In this document: one piece after another, positions 52,936 to 64,000 of the stretch
Layout of the letters: the number at the start of each line of letters is the position of its first letter
Position numbering within the stretch: the first letter of the stretch is position 1
DNA from: Cinnamomum chago
Lineage: Eukaryota; Streptophyta; Magnoliopsida; Laurales; Lauraceae
Assembly (NCBI GenBank): GCA_038049695.1
Contig: CP142456.1
Span: forward strand, 69,560,922 to 69,624,921
DNA length: 64,000 nucleotides
Reading direction: 5' to 3'
The notes under the pieces: generated by a model
Database searches by the model: none
Seen by the model: only the letters and a program-made list of their open reading frames with translations
What the model was told of the DNA's origin: nothing
Program-made: the position numbers and the translations under genes

Positions 52936-53269
52936 GGGTTGCCCATATACCAAATTTGGGATGATTGCACATGGGTCAGGTTCAGTCCAGATAAGAATTT
53001 TAAGGTCCGATCAGAGTATGTCTCGGACACGGGCCCTGAAATCTAGATCTGAGGCCGCCCCATTAAGGGTAATAGGAGGTCAACAGTGTAGATAAGTTCG
53101 GCTGCAAGTCCATCTAATATTGAGCATAGGATTTGGGTCCGGTTCAATAATGGTTTCTAATACTAAACTTGAGTTGACATCCAAATTAGGCCCATTAGTA
53201 TGAATCCAGTGCTCTTAGATTAGGGTTTAAGCAAATCCAGATTCAACCCATGTCCATTGACGGCCCTAA
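52936..53269. repeat. Possible hAT-type MITE remnant
   Basis: Begins TAGGGTTGCCCATATACC and ends CATTGACGGCCCTA. The inverse of the right end (TAGGGCCGTCAATG) is a typical plant hAT MITE terminus. The ends are only partly complementary and I see no 8-bp duplication. Confidence 0.35.
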
Positions 53270-53689
53270 CTGGACAATTAGAACGTCAACACCAAGGTAA
53301 GTGCTGGGATAGGTGACCTCCTGATAGTCATATTGCACCCTTATGCCTTGCAGCAAGCACCATATGAACCACATTATAATATATCAAGTTAAGAGGTTTT
53401 GGCTTTAATTTTGACCGTCGGTTATAATTTTGACCGACGGTTATATAACTACTCATGCATCTACCCACTCATTTTTCCATCAAACCACTCGTGTTTTAGT
53501 TGTTCCTACGTAACTATACCATTTTTGCTCCAATTTCTCTATATTTCTATTTTATCCAACTTGTCCTATACAAAGATATAATTTTTTTTTAGCACGTGAT
53601 TATTTATTTTACAATGTAGAGAGATACCATGCTCAGTACGGGTCATTGGGCTAGTAGCTTATTATATACAACTTCCATGCGTGCATTTG

Positions 53690-53985
53690 TATTCTCCATC
53701 CAAGGGAGCCAGGACCCATGAGATAGTCCGCATGCACGGGAAAGAGCCCACACACTTGAGAAGAGAATCCGCACATATGGGAAGAGCTCACGCGCACGTG
53801 TTGCCATTGGCCTTTGTCAGCTTCACAGAGAATACAATTCCTAAAAAAGCACCCACTGAAGTGAATCCGCTCGAGAATAATAGTATTTTTGGGATTTTTA
53901 GTGAAAAAATTATAAAGAAATTCGCTAATTAGAAATTAATGATAAAAACTTAAATTTATACCAAAAAGAATATCAAGTGTTACTA
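53690..53985 (+). repeat. Dispersed repeat B, copy 2
   Basis: Counterpart of 12,985-13,310. The block from GTTGCCATTGGCCTTTGTCA to CCTAAAAAAGCACCC is unchanged between copies; the flanks differ by small changes. Confidence 0.7.
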
Positions 53986-53989
53986 ATCA

Positions 53990-54950
53990 ATGTTGAGCTT
54001 CCGCTGAGCAAGGTTTTTTCAACCACCATTCTGCAGTCTAATCTCCTGGAACTAGGAATTAACCTCCAACTACCCGAATAAACATGAAAAGGTCCACTGG
54101 TTCTCATTTCATTTGTTATGACTCTAAACAAATGGTATCCTGTAAGATTTTTTGAACACAATGAGTGAAGAAAATTGTCAAGAGTACATCTTTGAACTGT
54201 AGACAGATTCTTTTCTCTGCATCTAAAAAGTCCCATAGTGACTCGATGCCTATATGTAAGTTAACCTTCAATGGCAAGAATATTTTGCACTCTACTCTTA
54301 AAGTTTAATGTGTGGCCAACTAAGTACACCATCATTCATTCATTTGCCAATACTCAATTTCAACATGTTCAGGAGTAATAATTCTGTAGTATTCTCCTAA
54401 TGTTTAGATTTTCCTTGCTATAGGTTGACACATGTATTGTGGAGTTTCGACAGTTAAAATAGCTTCCTTCATGATTTAGTAAAAGTTGGCCACATGTATT
54501 GCAGAGTTTTGAAGAGGAAGTTCATAAATCATGCTAACAAAGAGGGTTTTCTAAGGATTTTGTACAGTGGAGCTTAAGGTTACTCATTTCTCATTCTAAA
54601 CTAAAATCTGGGCCTGAACATGGCCCAGCACTGGTTTGTGGTCATCGAGATTTGTTTGGCCACTAATTAGGCCGTCTGTTTGATCTGTTTGCAGGTGAAT
54701 TGGCCATCGTTTAGGGTGTGTTTGGCATCATTTCATTGGAATGTTCCTCCATTCCCATAAATGAAATGGGGGAATATGTTTGTCATTGACATTTTGACCG
54801 TTTAAAAAATAAAAAACAATGGAAAGTTAGGTGCCTCTTATGCTGATGCTGTGAAAGGGGTACGCTGTAGCGATTTAGAGTTGAGGAGCCTTCAATGAGA
54901 TATTCTAAAATTTGAAGAGGCAAACTTGTGAAACTTTCATTCATAAAAAC
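53990..54950. other. Intergenic DNA downstream of the PPR gene
   Basis: AT-rich; presumably contains the PPR 3' UTR close to 54,958. A minus-strand frame at 53,973-54,236 has no recognisable signature. Confidence 0.4.
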
Positions 54951-54958
54951 AATACAAT

Positions 54959-56749
54959 CTAGCCCGATTCTCTACTTCTCAACAATCCATAGATCAAAGA
55001 CTTGCATGTCATGCTATTTGGCACAAAACCCAATTTCAACATCCTGTCCTGCAGCTCTAGTGATTTGGTCACACTGCCTTCATCGCAATATACTTTGATA
55101 AGCACATTGTAACTTTCTGTATCATACAATCGAAATTTTTCAGCGAAGAAGCTCAAAACTGATTCTGCTTTGTCAGGATCTCCTTCCCTACAATACCCAC
55201 CTATCAAGGCTGCACAAATCACAGAATTGGGCACCAAACTAGACTCAACCATTTCTCTCATCAAGTCATACCCTTCTGCACTTTTCTTTAATCTACAAAG
55301 GGAGGTGATAAGTGCCTGATAAGTAGCTAAATCAGGTCTAATGCCTTTACAAATCATCTCATCCTTCAATTCGAGTCCTTCCATCACACAGTCACATTTA
55401 CAAAAGGCTTCAATCAATGCATTATAGATGTCCAAATTGGGTTCATAGATGTCTCCAAAGATTCTCCTAAAGAGATTTTTTGCTGCATTTGGCTTGTTCT
55501 CCTCACACAAAGCTATAACAAGGTAACTATAAACATCAACAGAGACAGAAATGCCTAATCTCCGCAATTTTTCAACCAAATTCAAACACGAAAGTAACCT
55601 TCCACATTTTCTATACCCTTCGACAAGCTTACTGCAAGTTAAGCCATCCGGTGTCAATCCATTTTGAATCATCTCATACAACAAAGCCATGGACTCGCGC
55701 AACTTCCCCTCCCTGCAGTATCCAGAAATCAGTGCATTGTAGGAGACATTATCCGGAAAAAGCCCTCGATGAACCATACGATGAAAGAGCTGGTGAGCCT
55801 CTTTCACCTTCCCTTCCCTGCACAGCCCGCTCACCAAAGCCGTATATGACACCAAATCAGGAGTAACACCTCTCCTGTACATGATCTTGTACAGATAAAA
55901 AGCATCACCCAATCTCCCCTTCCTGCAATAGCTATCAATCAGAGTATTGTACGTGACAACATCCAGCTTGAACCCATCTCCCTCCAACTTCTCCAAAAAC
56001 TCCCCCACCTCATTGACTCCCCCATCCCTACAGAACACATGAGTCAATATATTGAAAGTATACGAATTCGGGGTGATCCCAATTCCTCCCATATCCTCAT
56101 AAACCACCCAGCACAGTTCAACGAAACCCAACTTCAACAATCCATTGAGAAGACAATTACAGGTATTGACATTGGGAACGAACCCCATCTCAATAATTCT
56201 TTTGAACACTTCAAATCCGTCTCTCGCCCGCCCATTTCTAACACATGTCTTGATGAGCATATCCAACACAACAGGGTCCCAATTGCACCCATCTGCAGAA
56301 GCAACTAAATTGTCAAACACATCGCGGGTCTTATGCAATTGGATCACTTCTGAGAGGGATTTCATCGCTTGCGTGAAGTTTCGGGACCATGTTAAGATGT
56401 GGATGAAGATACAGTAGTTGTGGATGGTGAGAAGGGAAGAATTGGACCTGACCCAGTTGAAGAAATCGGATGCTATTGGGGGGTTAGATTGCAATCTGAG
56501 TAAGATTTGAGAGATTTGAGGAGGACCCAGATGAGGAAAAAGCCGGTGATGGTCGGGGGAGGCAACAAAATCGTTGCTTTGTTTGAGTTTGGAGCAGATT
56601 TCAGAGACTATGGTGGGGTTTTGGGTGTGGGAGAGGAAATAGGACAGAGGGTTAGAGATGGGTTTTGCTGTTGGGAGGTTTGTACTTGTATGGAGGGAAG
56701 AAAACAGAGAGATGAACTTTGAAATGCAAGATTTACGAGAAAGAAACAT
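54959..56749 (-). CDS. P-class pentatricopeptide repeat protein, At5g40400-like (596 aa)
   Basis: A single uninterrupted minus-strand exon, as usual for PPR genes. The N-terminus (MFLSRKSCISKFISLFSSLH) is basic and Ser-rich, a likely organellar, probably mitochondrial, targeting peptide. From about residue 158 there are about 12 consecutive 35-residue P motifs, for example SYTFNILTHVFC, VVTYNTLIDSYCRKGRLGDA, LVSYTALVSGLCREGKVKEA and NVSYNALISGYCREGKLRES. No E, E+ or DYW tail follows, so editing is not expected; P-class proteins stabilise, process or help translate organellar RNAs. The region before the repeats (ISNPL, HLGPPQISQILLRLQS, CNWDPVVLDMLIK) matches what I recall of Arabidopsis At5g40400 (about 610 aa). 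The start codon sits just downstream of a (GA)n tract in the leader. Confidence 0.93.
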   Translation of the reverse strand: MFLSRKSCISKFISLFSSLHTSTNLPTAKPISNPLSYFLSHTQNPTIVSEICSKLKQSNDFVASPDHHRLFPHLGPPQISQILLRLQSNPPIASDFFNWVRSNSSLLTIHNYCIFIHILTWSRNFTQAMKSLSEVIQLHKTRDVFDNLVASADGCNWDPVVLDMLIKTCVRNGRARDGFEVFKRIIEMGFVPNVNTCNCLLNGLLKLGFVELCWVVYEDMGGIGITPNSYTFNILTHVFCRDGGVNEVGEFLEKLEGDGFKLDVVTYNTLIDSYCRKGRLGDAFYLYKIMYRRGVTPDLVSYTALVSGLCREGKVKEAHQLFHRMVHRGLFPDNVSYNALISGYCREGKLRESMALLYEMIQNGLTPDGLTCSKLVEGYRKCGRLLSCLNLVEKLRRLGISVSVDVYSYLVIALCEENKPNAAKNLFRRIFGDIYEPNLDIYNALIEAFCKCDCVMEGLELKDEMICKGIRPDLATYQALITSLCRLKKSAEGYDLMREMVESSLVPNSVICAALIGGYCREGDPDKAESVLSFFAEKFRLYDTESYNVLIKVYCDEGSVTKSLELQDRMLKLGFVPNSMTCKSLIYGLLRSRESG

Positions 56750-56750
56750 G

Positions 56751-56774
56751 AGAGAGAGAGAGAGAGAGAGAGAG
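56751..56774 (-). repeat. (GA/CT)n microsatellite in the PPR leader
   Basis: About 12 GA units lie directly upstream of the PPR start codon (on -, CT repeats running into CATGTTTC). Confidence 0.9.
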
Positions 56775-56989
56775 GAGAACCTGGTTTTGGAGAAAGATGT
56801 GAACTTTCTGTGTTGTCTGTGGAGAAAGATGAGAACTTTCTCTGTTATCTGGATCGTTTTCGAGCCCAGAGAGCAAACAGTGAAAGAAGAGAGAGAACCC
56901 CAGAATGGAGAAGATGGGAAATCTCAAATCTCTCTGTGGTTTATACTGAGTACTGACTTTTGAGCCCAGAGTCCTTGTAGAGAATTTAG

Positions 56990-58558
56990 GTTAGGGGGTG
57001 CTCAAGGGCTGGCTGGACCCAGCCCACACCTCTTTAAACCAGGTTATGTACTTCTGGTGGTGGTTTAAGCACTCGAGCGGGGCCTAGAACTAAAATTTTC
57101 GGTGCGTTTAATATACGGGTCAGGCTTGGATTAAGTGATGGAAAACCCGAAGCTCAGGCTGAATAAGCAGATAATTCATGTAGTTTAGTGATTGATTTTT
57201 CGGAACAAGTGATTAGATAGAAAGCCTGGACTTGCATTTAACTAAATGGGAAGGCTCAGGCCTAATATGTGAGATGGGCCTGGCTTGTCCAGGCACGTAA
57301 GAGTTGTGTCTGGCTTGAGCTAGATACGGGCATGTGGTTTTAAAGTTTGGTCGGGCCTGAATATGCCTCAACCCTTTCTATGGATTTCTTTTGCAGCACA
57401 GCTGATTGCTTTCTTTTCATTAGGTCATAGTCGGGTAATAATCCTGATGAGCTGGGTCGTTAAACCTAGGTGGTGGCTCCCTGAAGTGAAGACCCTGCTT
57501 AGTCGAACATATTTAGCACAAAGGCATTTATAGATTTCATATCCACTAGGCTTGCGACCAACTTCCAAGCCCATGGGCAGTATCCCAAGCCCGAATATTA
57601 GGCCCAATAAGTGGGTGGAGGTTGTGTCAGCTTTTAGGACCCATGAACACCACCATACGACTACTGGCTTCTGTTGTTGAGACGAATATCTTGGATCTAA
57701 TCAATACGCAGGATGTTCTAATGACATGAGATCTTAATCTAAACAAAGGGTAAGTGTACATTTTCAAAATAGTAACGTAGCTTCATGCCTAGTTGATAGG
57801 CCGTGTTATTCTCTAAGTAGATTATTTATATTGGCTTCCTTAAACCTAATCCAAAATACTCCTTGGCCCAATCTGATATACCAGTTGAACCTCACAGTAT
57901 TCTTTCTGCTCTCAAGAAGAACATATCTTGACAAGAGTCACTGCTAGTAGGGAACCCAAAAGGCAACTTGATGTCAGAAAGCCTTCTCTCCAACTTAATG
58001 GGAGAGAAAGGTAATAAGCGAATCAAGCAGTTCCTTCTTTTTTTTGGGGTAGAAGGGAATCATGCAGTTAGAGAAGTCGATGTAGACCTATTAGGCACTC
58101 TCCATATTTTTCTTGCTTGGCAGGTGAATTCATTCCTCTTTGTTCAATATGTGAATTTCACTTCTGAGATCCAAAACCAAATTCATGTAATCACATGGCA
58201 AACTGATTGAACTAAAACCATTCAGTGAAGCAGTTGGAACGAAAACATTTTATAACTTCTCCTAGAATGGAATGTACATGAGTTGGAAATTGTTCAGTAA
58301 CAAGTATTATTTGACATAGCGGTTAGAACAAAGTTAAAAGCCCAAACTGCAAGTCCCCAGCATGAGGCCGTACATTAGGTAAAAGTGAGAGTTTTGCTGA
58401 GATTTGAAGCCTTTAATGCCATGATGCAACCTATAGTATTCCACAAAGCCTCTAGCGAAAAGAAAGTAATTACATAAAAAATTCAACTTCCATTGATACA
58501 ATGCACTACAAGCCTAATATAATTCTACAAGAAACTGCACACAAAACTCATCTTTCAT
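56990..58558. other. Intergenic DNA between PPR and RST1
   Basis: It holds the PPR promoter side and the RST1 3' side. A GGCC/CAGG-rich repeat-like stretch (57,100-57,620) resembles those at 39.3 and 40.1 kb. The frame at 57,968-58,210 has no recognisable signature. No RNA gene was seen. Confidence 0.4.
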
Positions 58559-61500
58559 TCATGCAATCACCATATTGGCAAGCCTCGACTGCTTCTCAAA
58601 TGACAGGTAGTCTTTCAAGGAAACACAGGTATTAAGCATCACACGTGCAAGTAAGCCAGATCTACAGCTTTCGCTGCTGTCAATGGATTCTGGACCAAGA
58701 GAAGAATCATCATTTGCTAACTGCATTGCCCAGGCATAAATGCGCTCAGTTGTTGCCCATAAATTCTGAACTAGGGATTCTGCTATGCTATTCCAGCTGC
58801 TATCTGAGAGAAGAGAGGGCAGAGTGACTGGCAAGTCATTGAGGACAGTAACTCGATCTACGATGAGAAGCGGCATATATTTGCAGCAGCTACCCGATAA
58901 CAGACCCACAAACTGCAGTGCCTGTCAAGGAAAAGAGTGGAATATTGACAGGAGATTGTGACAGAAAGAAAGATGTACGAATGCATGTATGTATGTGTGA
59001 AAATATGCAAGTTAAGATGTATTTGTATTACAAACCTGAGAATAAGAATTACAAATTGCAAGTAATGAAGAGCCCAACTGCAACTTAACTTGAAAGGAAA
59101 GAAAGAAATACAGGAAAGAGTCCCAATGAGGACTTGTGCAGAATTCAATGTGCAACACTGGGTTGGGTTTGTGCCAACTGCTCTCCTGAGTTGGGCCTGC
59201 AACAAAGACCTGGAGATGACCTGTAATATGCAGGGTTTTGCAGAAAAGCTCAAAAGCCCCTGCTGCTTACTGTCTGATCAAACCAGTCCTTAAAGCTAGG
59301 GCATTTGTAAAGCAAAACCATTAAATCTGAGTTAATTAACACCTTTATTTTAATCTAAACCATGTTCAATCTAAAGGAATCTTCATCCTTTCACAATAAA
59401 TACACTGAATCTCATCACCCTCCCAAAACTGGACTTTGATTTCCAGTAAAGGTAGTTGACTTGAGATCGTCATATTAAGAGAGGCAGATAACATTAGAAG
59501 ATGAGTTTTAAGCGAAAATATATATAAATAATAAACTAATAAAAAGATAAGTGGTTATTTGTATTTTGTAATTACCAAAAAGAGGTGTATAAATACCCTA
59601 ACAATCATAATATTATTATACAGACAAAAAGAAGAGGTCCAGTAATCCCTAACTTACTTCAGAAAATATGAACTATTTGGTCTCGCAAATCAAGATTTCT
59701 CATGGCACCTAGATAGGCAGGAGACTACTTCAATGATGATGATGGAGATTTCTTGCGAAAAAAATGTTACAAGCATGCAACAAGAGTGTAATTCCTATGT
59801 ATCAAACATTATATTTACACTACAAATGGTTGAAGTGCTCACCGTAGAAGGGTATTTTGTTATGCAACTGATTTCCACTGCATTGAGAAGCCATTGCCTT
59901 TTGATATTTCCCTCTGTATGTTGTAAAGCAGCAACAACTTCTACAAGTACGCTCCAAATACCTGCAGAGTGAGCTAGATGTATGCCTCAGGAGTACAAAG
60001 ATGCAATAACTTAGACATTGATCAGAAGCAATACAATTTTACAGAGGAAAAAGAACGAACAAGAAAGAATTAAAAAAAAAAAAACAATGATTTTTCCTCA
60101 TCAATATGTGGCTCATAGTATCAGCTGATTCAAGATGAATTGAGCCAAAATTTATCAGTTATCAGCAGTCCCCATTACAATAGTAGTAGTGTATCATTCT
60201 GCTAAAAAAAGAAAAATACTCATATCAGTCGATACTAATAAAATTTGATATTATTGGCAATAAAATTGATAATATGATATTATCAGTCTGACCTGTGGAT
60301 CTTTAATTTTTGTTGTGTAATTTTTTTTTTTTAATTACATTCAACATTTATTCTTCAAAAAATAAACACTTGTGGATTACTATATAAAGAGAAAAGATCT
60401 TGTGCATATGTCTCACATAACACCTACCAAGCAGACATTCATGTGGGGCCCGCTATGACCCATCCAAATGGGATTGATCGTTGGATTGAAATCATACAGA
60501 ACATGACTTATAAAACAGTTAAAACTTGAGGACCATCAATCAGATTTGGCATGATTTGGCAACAAGCCCAAATTTGACACACCAACTATTTACTCGCCGT
60601 TGGATTGAAATCTTAAAAAAAAATGATTCCTTCTAAAAACATTAAACTTGAGGCCCGTGGATGAAGGAGTCAAGATGAACTACTGGGGTTGATATTTTAC
60701 AAACCACTAGGACTCATTGAGATCTTTCCATCCCCCACCTCCCCATAATTGGCATGGCTCAGTTGGGCCCCAAAAAGTTCTCTGAACGTTGTCTCTTAGG
60801 ACAGCCTAACCCATATATTATATACTAGCAGTTAGAATCCCATAAATATGCACTACGCCCACAAAGATGGGTACATATCATGAGCACATGAGTGCCACTT
60901 AACAGTTTCATGCTGCGGTCCTTGCTTTTCCTAGAAATCCAACCTTCTGATTCTGCATTCAGTATGTAATGTTCTGTCTTTCCCAGCTCGGTCACTGGAA
61001 GGCAACCTATCATAACAAGCCTGGCTCTTGCAGCAATCCTTTTTATTGACTCGATAAGATGACTCCTTCCTACCGAACCCATCTCAGGAAGCTGCACAAA
61101 ATATAACACAGTTACAATCATGAACTGAAAGGTAAGATCACATGATAGGCAGAAGAACCGTTCTCTTCCTCATTTTGTTCCATCTCATGCATTCATGCGC
61201 ACAAAAGTGTGCTGGTACTGATGTTACATAGACATACAAGTGAGACTTATCTTCAGTTCCATCAGGGCATGTACATGCAATGTAGTAGCAAAGTTATCCA
61301 TTTAAACTGATTGAGATTCAAAACAATATGAAGCATCTGCTTGAGAAAACATTGAGGTGTACCTGCAGAAAATCCATCAACCAATCCTTAGAAGTTTTTC
61401 CAAGGCACCTTACAACCTCACACCACTCATTTCTAAAAATTGCCTGCTCTACTCCTTGATCATCAACATAAAGAGATGCAGGGAGCACGAGGAACAACTC

Positions 61501-64000
61501 CTCCATACACTTCTCCATGTTTGCCATGTATTCTGTAAACTCAGTAGAAGCTTCGTCCAGAGACTGACAAAGACCCTTCCAGAATGAAATCCGCAGTACA
61601 CTTTTCTGCTCTGGATTACAAGACTGGAAAGAAGAAGCTGAAGTGAAAAAGTGGTCAATCATATCGCTGAACAGTTTCTCCACCCTGGATCCTGAGAAAA
61701 TCTTTATCAGGTCCGCAAAATGAGAGAGTAGACAAGACTGTAACTTCAGCTCCAGCATCCTGAACCTGGAAAGGTCAGATAGCTCATCCAGGAAAAGGAG
61801 GAGGGGAGTGACTTGATTTGCGTGTGCCAAGGAGAAGCGAATGCATTCCTCTCTCAGAATTCCTTTTTGGATAGTGACATCTGTATTCAACTTGTTGGAA
61901 ATCTGGTCCTCATACTTCATACAGCGCCTTATAATAGCTCCCCAATCCAAGGAAGGTATTCTAGGAGCATGGGAGAGGCACCTTAAAACAGCTGCAACTG
62001 TGTTTACATGTGTGACTGTTTTCATCTGAAATTCCATAAATAATAAGATGAAAATATTCTCAGCAGTTACTAGGTGAGCACTGGAATGTCACCATGTTTC
62101 ATAATAGGAGAATAATATTGAAAAAGATAAGTTTGTTGAGTAAATTACCAGACAAAATTTAACCAAGCTACTACAACATCAAGTTTTTAGTGAAAACTCA
62201 GAAAAGGAAAAAAAATTAACTAGTTTCACTAGCAACTCTAACTGTAAATGCATTCATAAATGTACAAACTATAATGTTGCAAGCTACCTAGGTATTTAAG
62301 CATATTGTTAACCACCACCCCCCCCCCCCCCCCCCCCCCCCCTCTGTTCTCTAACTTGCTAACTCTAGATCCACTTTGATTTAGGAATATTATTTTTGGA
62401 AGTTTGGAAAACAAGGAAACAGTTCGTGAAAAACAAAATGTACCTGATGGTGGTAGAGTAGCCCTCTTTATAACCTTCCCATTTACCATCGTATCTTTGA
62501 ATTCCATTTATGGTGGTAAATAGGCAAGAAAAATTTGAAATGATGTATTTTCAAATAGCAGGGGAACCAGAAAAAGTTAAGTCTCCTCAAGTGGGAGGAG
62601 GTGAAGCTTTCACTAACAAATGAGGTCTCAGTACTGATGAATATAATTAAAAATTGAGAAGGAATTAGGCGCAACCAGCAAAATGGCAGTCAAACTATTG
62701 GAAAGGGAAGGTTCATGGGAGACGGGTTATCTCCTTATAGACAACCACGAGGACTACTCATCCAACCCTAATATGACCAGGCCTACCACTTTCTTTATAT
62801 ATATTCACTATATTCAGAAATTTAAGGAAAAAAAAAAAAAAAACCCTTCTCACCAAAGTTTCCCATACTTACAAAAGAGTTTATAATTACAAGAAAATTA
62901 CAAATAAGCCATTAGCTATTCCATAACAGGCATCACTCTCTTTGCATAAAAGAAAACACTTAGGACACAAATTAATAGAAATATTCCAAGTTACAAGTAA
63001 GATTAAAATTTATTAGAATAATATCTAACCTCAAGGTAGTTTAGATCCATTAGCCACATACAAAGTTTCCAGGCTGTACTGTCCTCTGAAATGTTTTGAG
63101 AAACTGAATTGGGCTCCTCAGGATTACTTTTAGAAACATCCACAGATTGAAAATCCTTGGACCACCATCGATGCCTAAGGAATGAAACCGCCCATGCTGC
63201 ATATTTTTGTATTTGCTGATTCTTAGAATCCTGAGCAATTACAAACATTTCTTGGATCAATGATGTACAGAGTGGCTCACAAACAGCGCTTGAAAGGATA
63301 GGCCCTCTGATATAACAAGATTCCTGAGAAGACAGAATACAATCAGATACATACATGGTAATATGGAAAAAAGAAACATATGAAAGCATTGGAGGTACCT
63401 TCGGTGAGCAATCCATCTGCAGAGAGGAGGATTGATTGTAAGTATGACTGAGAGTCCCCACACCAGCACCCAATGAATTAACAATACCAAGCATGCCACC
63501 CAAGTTTACAGTAGGAGGATATGGTTGGCAGTAAGTATTTCTCATCAAGTCTAACAAGCCCTTAATATCATCAGCTTTCACAGGGTGTACCCCTTCATTC
63601 AAAATGCATGAGAGTAGGTTTCCAGATCCTATGCAGGATGCCATGAGCAAATTTTGGTGTACAATTCCAGATTTCTTTAATTTGACTAGTTCAGAGATAA
63701 GTGATTTGTACCCATTAACTAGATTGTCTACTTCATCACCCATGAGTTCTGCTCTCTGACAAAAAGCAACAACGATGGGTAGTGCGAGACAGGAACCCAC
63801 TGATAATGCTATTTCAGGTCTCTCATTGCAAACACTACGATTATCAACACATGAATTAACATGTGGAATCCATGATAACATCATATCTTTTATCATGAGA
63901 ACAGCATCATGAGCTCCAGCTCTGTATATTGCTGTAACAGAATGGGCTAGACCAAGTACAAGGGCTGCAACACCCCATATGTCTTCTTCCTTCTTGTCTA
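58559..64000 (-). CDS. RST1: RST1 (RESURRECTION1), 3' six exons, partial
   Basis: Minus-strand exons joined by canonical GT-AG introns with consistent phase: beyond 64000-63399 (partial), 63323-63030, 62025-61363, 61091-60944, 59961-59843, 58921-58559 (stop). Diagnostic pieces are [100 protein letters not shown] and [20 protein letters not shown]. This is the C-terminal part of RST1, a large (about 1,840 aa in Arabidopsis) HEAT/ARM-type protein of the DUF3730/focadhesin family. Known role: with RIPR it links the cytosolic RNA exosome to the SKI complex; Arabidopsis mutants have altered wax and embryo defects. No stops occur in any exon. A poly-C tract lies in the intron between 63030 and 62025. 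Confidence 0.9.
62318..62342. repeat. Poly-C run in an RST1 intron
   Basis: About 24-25 C after CCACCA, in the intron between exons 63323-63030 and 62025-61363. Like the poly-G run at 37.3 kb, its length is unreliable. Confidence 0.9.

Noticed and set aside
57968-58210. 80-codon + ORF between the PPR gene and RST1
   Set aside because: No start context, splice sites or recognisable motif; probably chance.
60181-60200. TAGTAGTAGTG as the missing right end of the 19.7-kb CACTA element
   Set aside because: It lies 40 kb away beyond several genes, lacks the CTAG-poly-A inverse sequence and has no sub-terminal TATATCGGTT repeats next to it.

Overview
This is nuclear DNA of a flowering plant. The evidence is spliced host genes with plant-only relatives (a P-class PPR gene and an RST1 orthologue), tRNA-iMet-primed Ty1-copia elements, a Ty3-gypsy Tat-lineage element, CACTA elements and long solo LTRs. 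Many insertions inside introns and exons suggest a medium to large, TE-rich genome. I cannot name the species; a woody magnoliid or early-diverging eudicot is only a guess.

Layout. 0.5-0.9 kb: dispersed repeat A and a 0.2-kb foldback. 1.16-10.3 kb: a decayed Ty3-gypsy element of the Tat type (gag, protease, RT, two RNase H regions, integrase on +; an antisense ORF on -; 3' LTR). Its 5' LTR is reduced to 59 bp fused to gag. 10.5-12.8 kb: a 2.3-kb LTR-like insertion splitting a tandem repeat. 13.0-13.3 kb: dispersed repeat B. 14.0-14.2 kb: a 205-bp CACTA-type MITE. 14.2-19.7 kb: a decayed Ty1-copia on - without a 5' LTR. 19.7-20.5 kb: a one-sided CACTA-like end and a cluster of palindromic hairpins. 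21-31.5 kb: broken pieces of unrelated host genes (HAD hydrolase, CBM22 modules of a GH10 xylanase, trihelix factor) among repeats. A 5-kb, apparently intact and very young copia (24.7-29.7 kb) sits between the two xylanase exons and has three LTRs that look identical. 31.8-38.4 kb: a 6.65-kb CACTA element with GTT target duplication carrying a type-2 lipid-transfer-protein remnant. 40.8-47.2 kb: an internally deleted copia element, itself split by a 2,989-bp solo LTR. 47.8-50.7 kb: another solo LTR (2,957 bp) inside the last exon of an aspartic protease pseudogene.

51-64 kb is the gene-bearing part: a small secreted-peptide gene, second copies of repeats A and B, an intact PPR gene (At5g40400-like) on -, and the 3' six exons of RST1 on -, running off the right edge.

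RST1 (cytosolic exosome/SKI cofactor) and the PPR protein (organellar RNA) both concern RNA metabolism, but in different compartments; nothing here shows co-regulation. The rest of the window records nested transposition, LTR-LTR recombination and capture or decay of host gene fragments.
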